Shown here: piece after piece, positions 23,688-25,186 of the stretch
Position numbering within the stretch: position 1 is the stretch's first letter
How the letters are laid out: every line of letters starts with the position of its first letter
From: JBCDCU01 sp039180865
GTDB lineage: Bacteria > Pseudomonadota > Alphaproteobacteria > Rhizobiales > JACESI01
Assembly: GCA_039180865.1 (NCBI GenBank)
Contig: JBCDCZ010000030.1
Span: 1-25,186 of the forward strand
Direction: 5' to 3'
Length of the DNA stretch: 25,186 bases
Notes under the pieces: model-generated
The model's input: only the letters and a program-made list of their open reading frames with translations
The model's database searches: none
What the model was told of the DNA's origin: nothing
Made by a program: the position numbers and the translations under genes

Positions 23688-25186
23688 ATGAAACACCTTG
23701 AAAATGCAGTAGACAGGCTCAAAAAAGCGCTTGTTCCCGTCGCGATATTCAGCGCTGCTGTCAATATCCTGATGCTCACCGGACCACTCTTCATGCTCCA
23801 GGTCTATGACCGGGTCTTGACGAGCCGATCCTCCGCAACGCTTCTGGCACTCTTTGCCATTGTTGCTATACTTTACGTCTTCCTTGCAGCTTTTGACGGT
23901 TTGCGTGCCCGTATCCTTGCTAGGGCAGCCCATCGTTTTGACGGCGATCTCATGGAAACGGTCCAGATGCGATCGATCAAGGCGGGGCTTAAGCGCAATG
24001 GTGAAGCTGAACGCTCTGTACGAGACCTGACGAATGTCCGTCAGTTCATTCAAAGCCGGGCGCCGGTTGCTCTTTTCGACCTGCCGTGGGTCCCGCTCTA
24101 CCTCGGCTTCGTTTTCCTCATCAATGTATGGCTCGGCCTTTTCACACTGTTCGGAATGGCAATGCTTGGCTGTATCACGTTCCTGACTGAGCGCTCGACA
24201 AAGGAGCCACTTGCAGAAAGTGGTCGGCTTGAGGCTCATGAGGCCCTTCTGTCGAACGAACTCAATCGCAATGCTGAGGCCGTCATTGCCATGGGCATGG
24301 CTGGCCCGCTCACGAACAGGTGGATTTCTCTTAGAAAGAATGCCATGCGCACGCAGCGCTCGGCAGGCGATCTGACCGACACGCTCGGCGCGACCTCGAG
24401 AGGGTTCCGTCTCTTCATTCAATCGGCGATCCTCGCTTTAGGCGCTTACCTCGCGCTTCTTGGGCACATTTCCGCAGGTATGATCATCGCAGCGTCCATC
24501 CTCACCGGACGGGCCCTGTCGCCGATCGATCAGGTGACCGCCCATTGGAAAGCGTTCATTCGCGCCCGCCTTGCTTTCGATCGATTAAAGGAATTCCTGG
24601 GGCGCAACGACAATGATGCGACACGCAACACTCGTCTTCCCGAGGTTGTTGGAAACCTCGACGTGAGCCAGGCTTACAAGTTGACTAATAGCGATGGCGG
24701 AGCGGGGGATCAGCGGATCATTCTCGGCGGGCTTGATTTCCGGCTTGAACCAGGTGACGGGCTCGGCGTCATCGGACCGAGCGCGTCCGGCAAATCGACT
24801 CTGGCGCGGCTCCTGGTTGGTATTACGATGCCGGATCGCGGTGCGGTCCGGCTGGACGGGGCGACCTTCGATATGTGGAACCGTGACGAACTCGGCCGCA
24901 ACATCGGCTATCTGCCGCAAAATGTTCACCTTGTGGCAGGAACGATTTTCGAGAACATTGCGCGCTTCGAGGACGATGCGCGCGACGAGGATGTCGTAGA
25001 GGCAGCGCGTCTTGCCGGCGTCCACGATCTGATTCTGCGGCTCGACCGCGGATATAAGAGTGAAGCAGGCGAGTATGGAGGGGTCCTGTCGGGCGGTCAG
25101 GCGCAGCGTATCGCGCTTGCCCGCGCCGTTTACAGGCGTCCAAAGCTCGTGGTTCTCGACGAACCGAATGCAAATCTCGATGCGGC
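23688..25186 (+). CDS. Type I secretion ABC transporter (PrtD/HlyB-like), cut by the window edge
   Basis: The first 499 codons of an ABC exporter, open to the last base of the window. The N-terminal membrane domain has about five or six hydrophobic segments (e.g. VPVAIFSAAVNILMLTGPLF near residues 16-35, with LQVYDRVLTSRS following, typical of PrtD-type exporters). The ATPase domain has Walker A GPSASGKST, the signature LSGGQAQRIALARAV, and Walker B VVLDEPNANLDA near the cut. No C39 peptidase domain is at the N-terminus, consistent with RTX rather than bacteriocin export. The ATG at 23688 has only a weak GGGA upstream at 4 nt. It follows the giant RTX gene and is its probable exporter; a membrane fusion protein gene is expected just beyond the window. 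Confidence 0.92.
   Translation, partial: MKHLENAVDRLKKALVPVAIFSAAVNILMLTGPLFMLQVYDRVLTSRSSATLLALFAIVAILYVFLAAFDGLRARILARAAHRFDGDLMETVQMRSIKAGLKRNGEAERSVRDLTNVRQFIQSRAPVALFDLPWVPLYLGFVFLINVWLGLFTLFGMAMLGCITFLTERSTKEPLAESGRLEAHEALLSNELNRNAEAVIAMGMAGPLTNRWISLRKNAMRTQRSAGDLTDTLGATSRGFRLFIQSAILALGAYLALLGHISAGMIIAASILTGRALSPIDQVTAHWKAFIRARLAFDRLKEFLGRNDNDATRNTRLPEVVGNLDVSQAYKLTNSDGGAGDQRIILGGLDFRLEPGDGLGVIGPSASGKSTLARLLVGITMPDRGAVRLDGATFDMWNRDELGRNIGYLPQNVHLVAGTIFENIARFEDDARDEDVVEAARLAGVHDLILRLDRGYKSEAGEYGGVLSGGQAQRIALARAVYRRPKLVVLDEPNANLDA

Noticed and set aside
23589..24422. 277-residue minus-strand open frame
   Set aside because: It lies opposite the well-supported ABC exporter membrane domain and has no recognisable features.

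Overview
This window most likely comes from an alphaproteobacterium, probably marine or otherwise aquatic. The clues are the double cold-shock-domain protein followed by a DUF192 protein, a taurine transporter and Xsc of the alphaproteobacterial type, a SorT-like sulfite dehydrogenase with an ECF sigma/anti-sigma pair, and a giant RTX/LamG protein next to a type I secretion ATPase. This placement is inference from gene content; there is no rRNA and no search was run. Base composition is moderately GC-rich, except for a visibly AT-richer patch at about 700-1660.

Layout. 135-683 is a small protein with two peptidoglycan-binding repeats. 867-1361 (minus) is an AT-rich membrane protein of unknown function. 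1670-2197 is KptA, an RNA 2'-phosphotransferase. 2310-4024 is a Tat-exported molybdenum sulfite dehydrogenase (SorT/SorA type) and its small cytochrome c, with a good ECF-type promoter in front. An ECF sigma factor and membrane anti-sigma factor (5321 to 4085, minus) converge on them. A tRNA-Glu (minus) follows, then a sirtuin deacylase, a two-domain cold-shock protein and a secreted DUF192 protein. The last two are separated by an unusual hairpin that is both a terminator and the DUF192 start region. 8009-10718 is a two-subunit molybdenum hydroxylase (IorA/IorB type).

16993 to 10755 (minus) is a sulfonate cluster: xsc, ackA, tauA, tauB, tauC. 17435-23575 encodes a 2046-residue acidic calcium-binding protein. 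It has three long modules (LamG-like domain, RTX nonapeptides, conserved His-containing domain), then fourteen tandem 54-bp Asp/Pro repeats, then a fourth LamG-like domain. 23688 to the window end is the start of its probable type I secretion ABC transporter, cut by the window edge.

How the genes fit together. TauABC imports taurine or a related sulfonate. Xsc splits sulfoacetaldehyde to acetyl phosphate and sulfite. AckA turns acetyl phosphate into acetate plus ATP. Toxic sulfite can be oxidised to sulfate in the periplasm by the SorT/SorU pair, which the neighbouring ECF sigma system may induce. The enzyme making sulfoacetaldehyde from taurine is not in this window. The RTX protein and its exporter form a separate surface or secreted unit, divergent from xsc.
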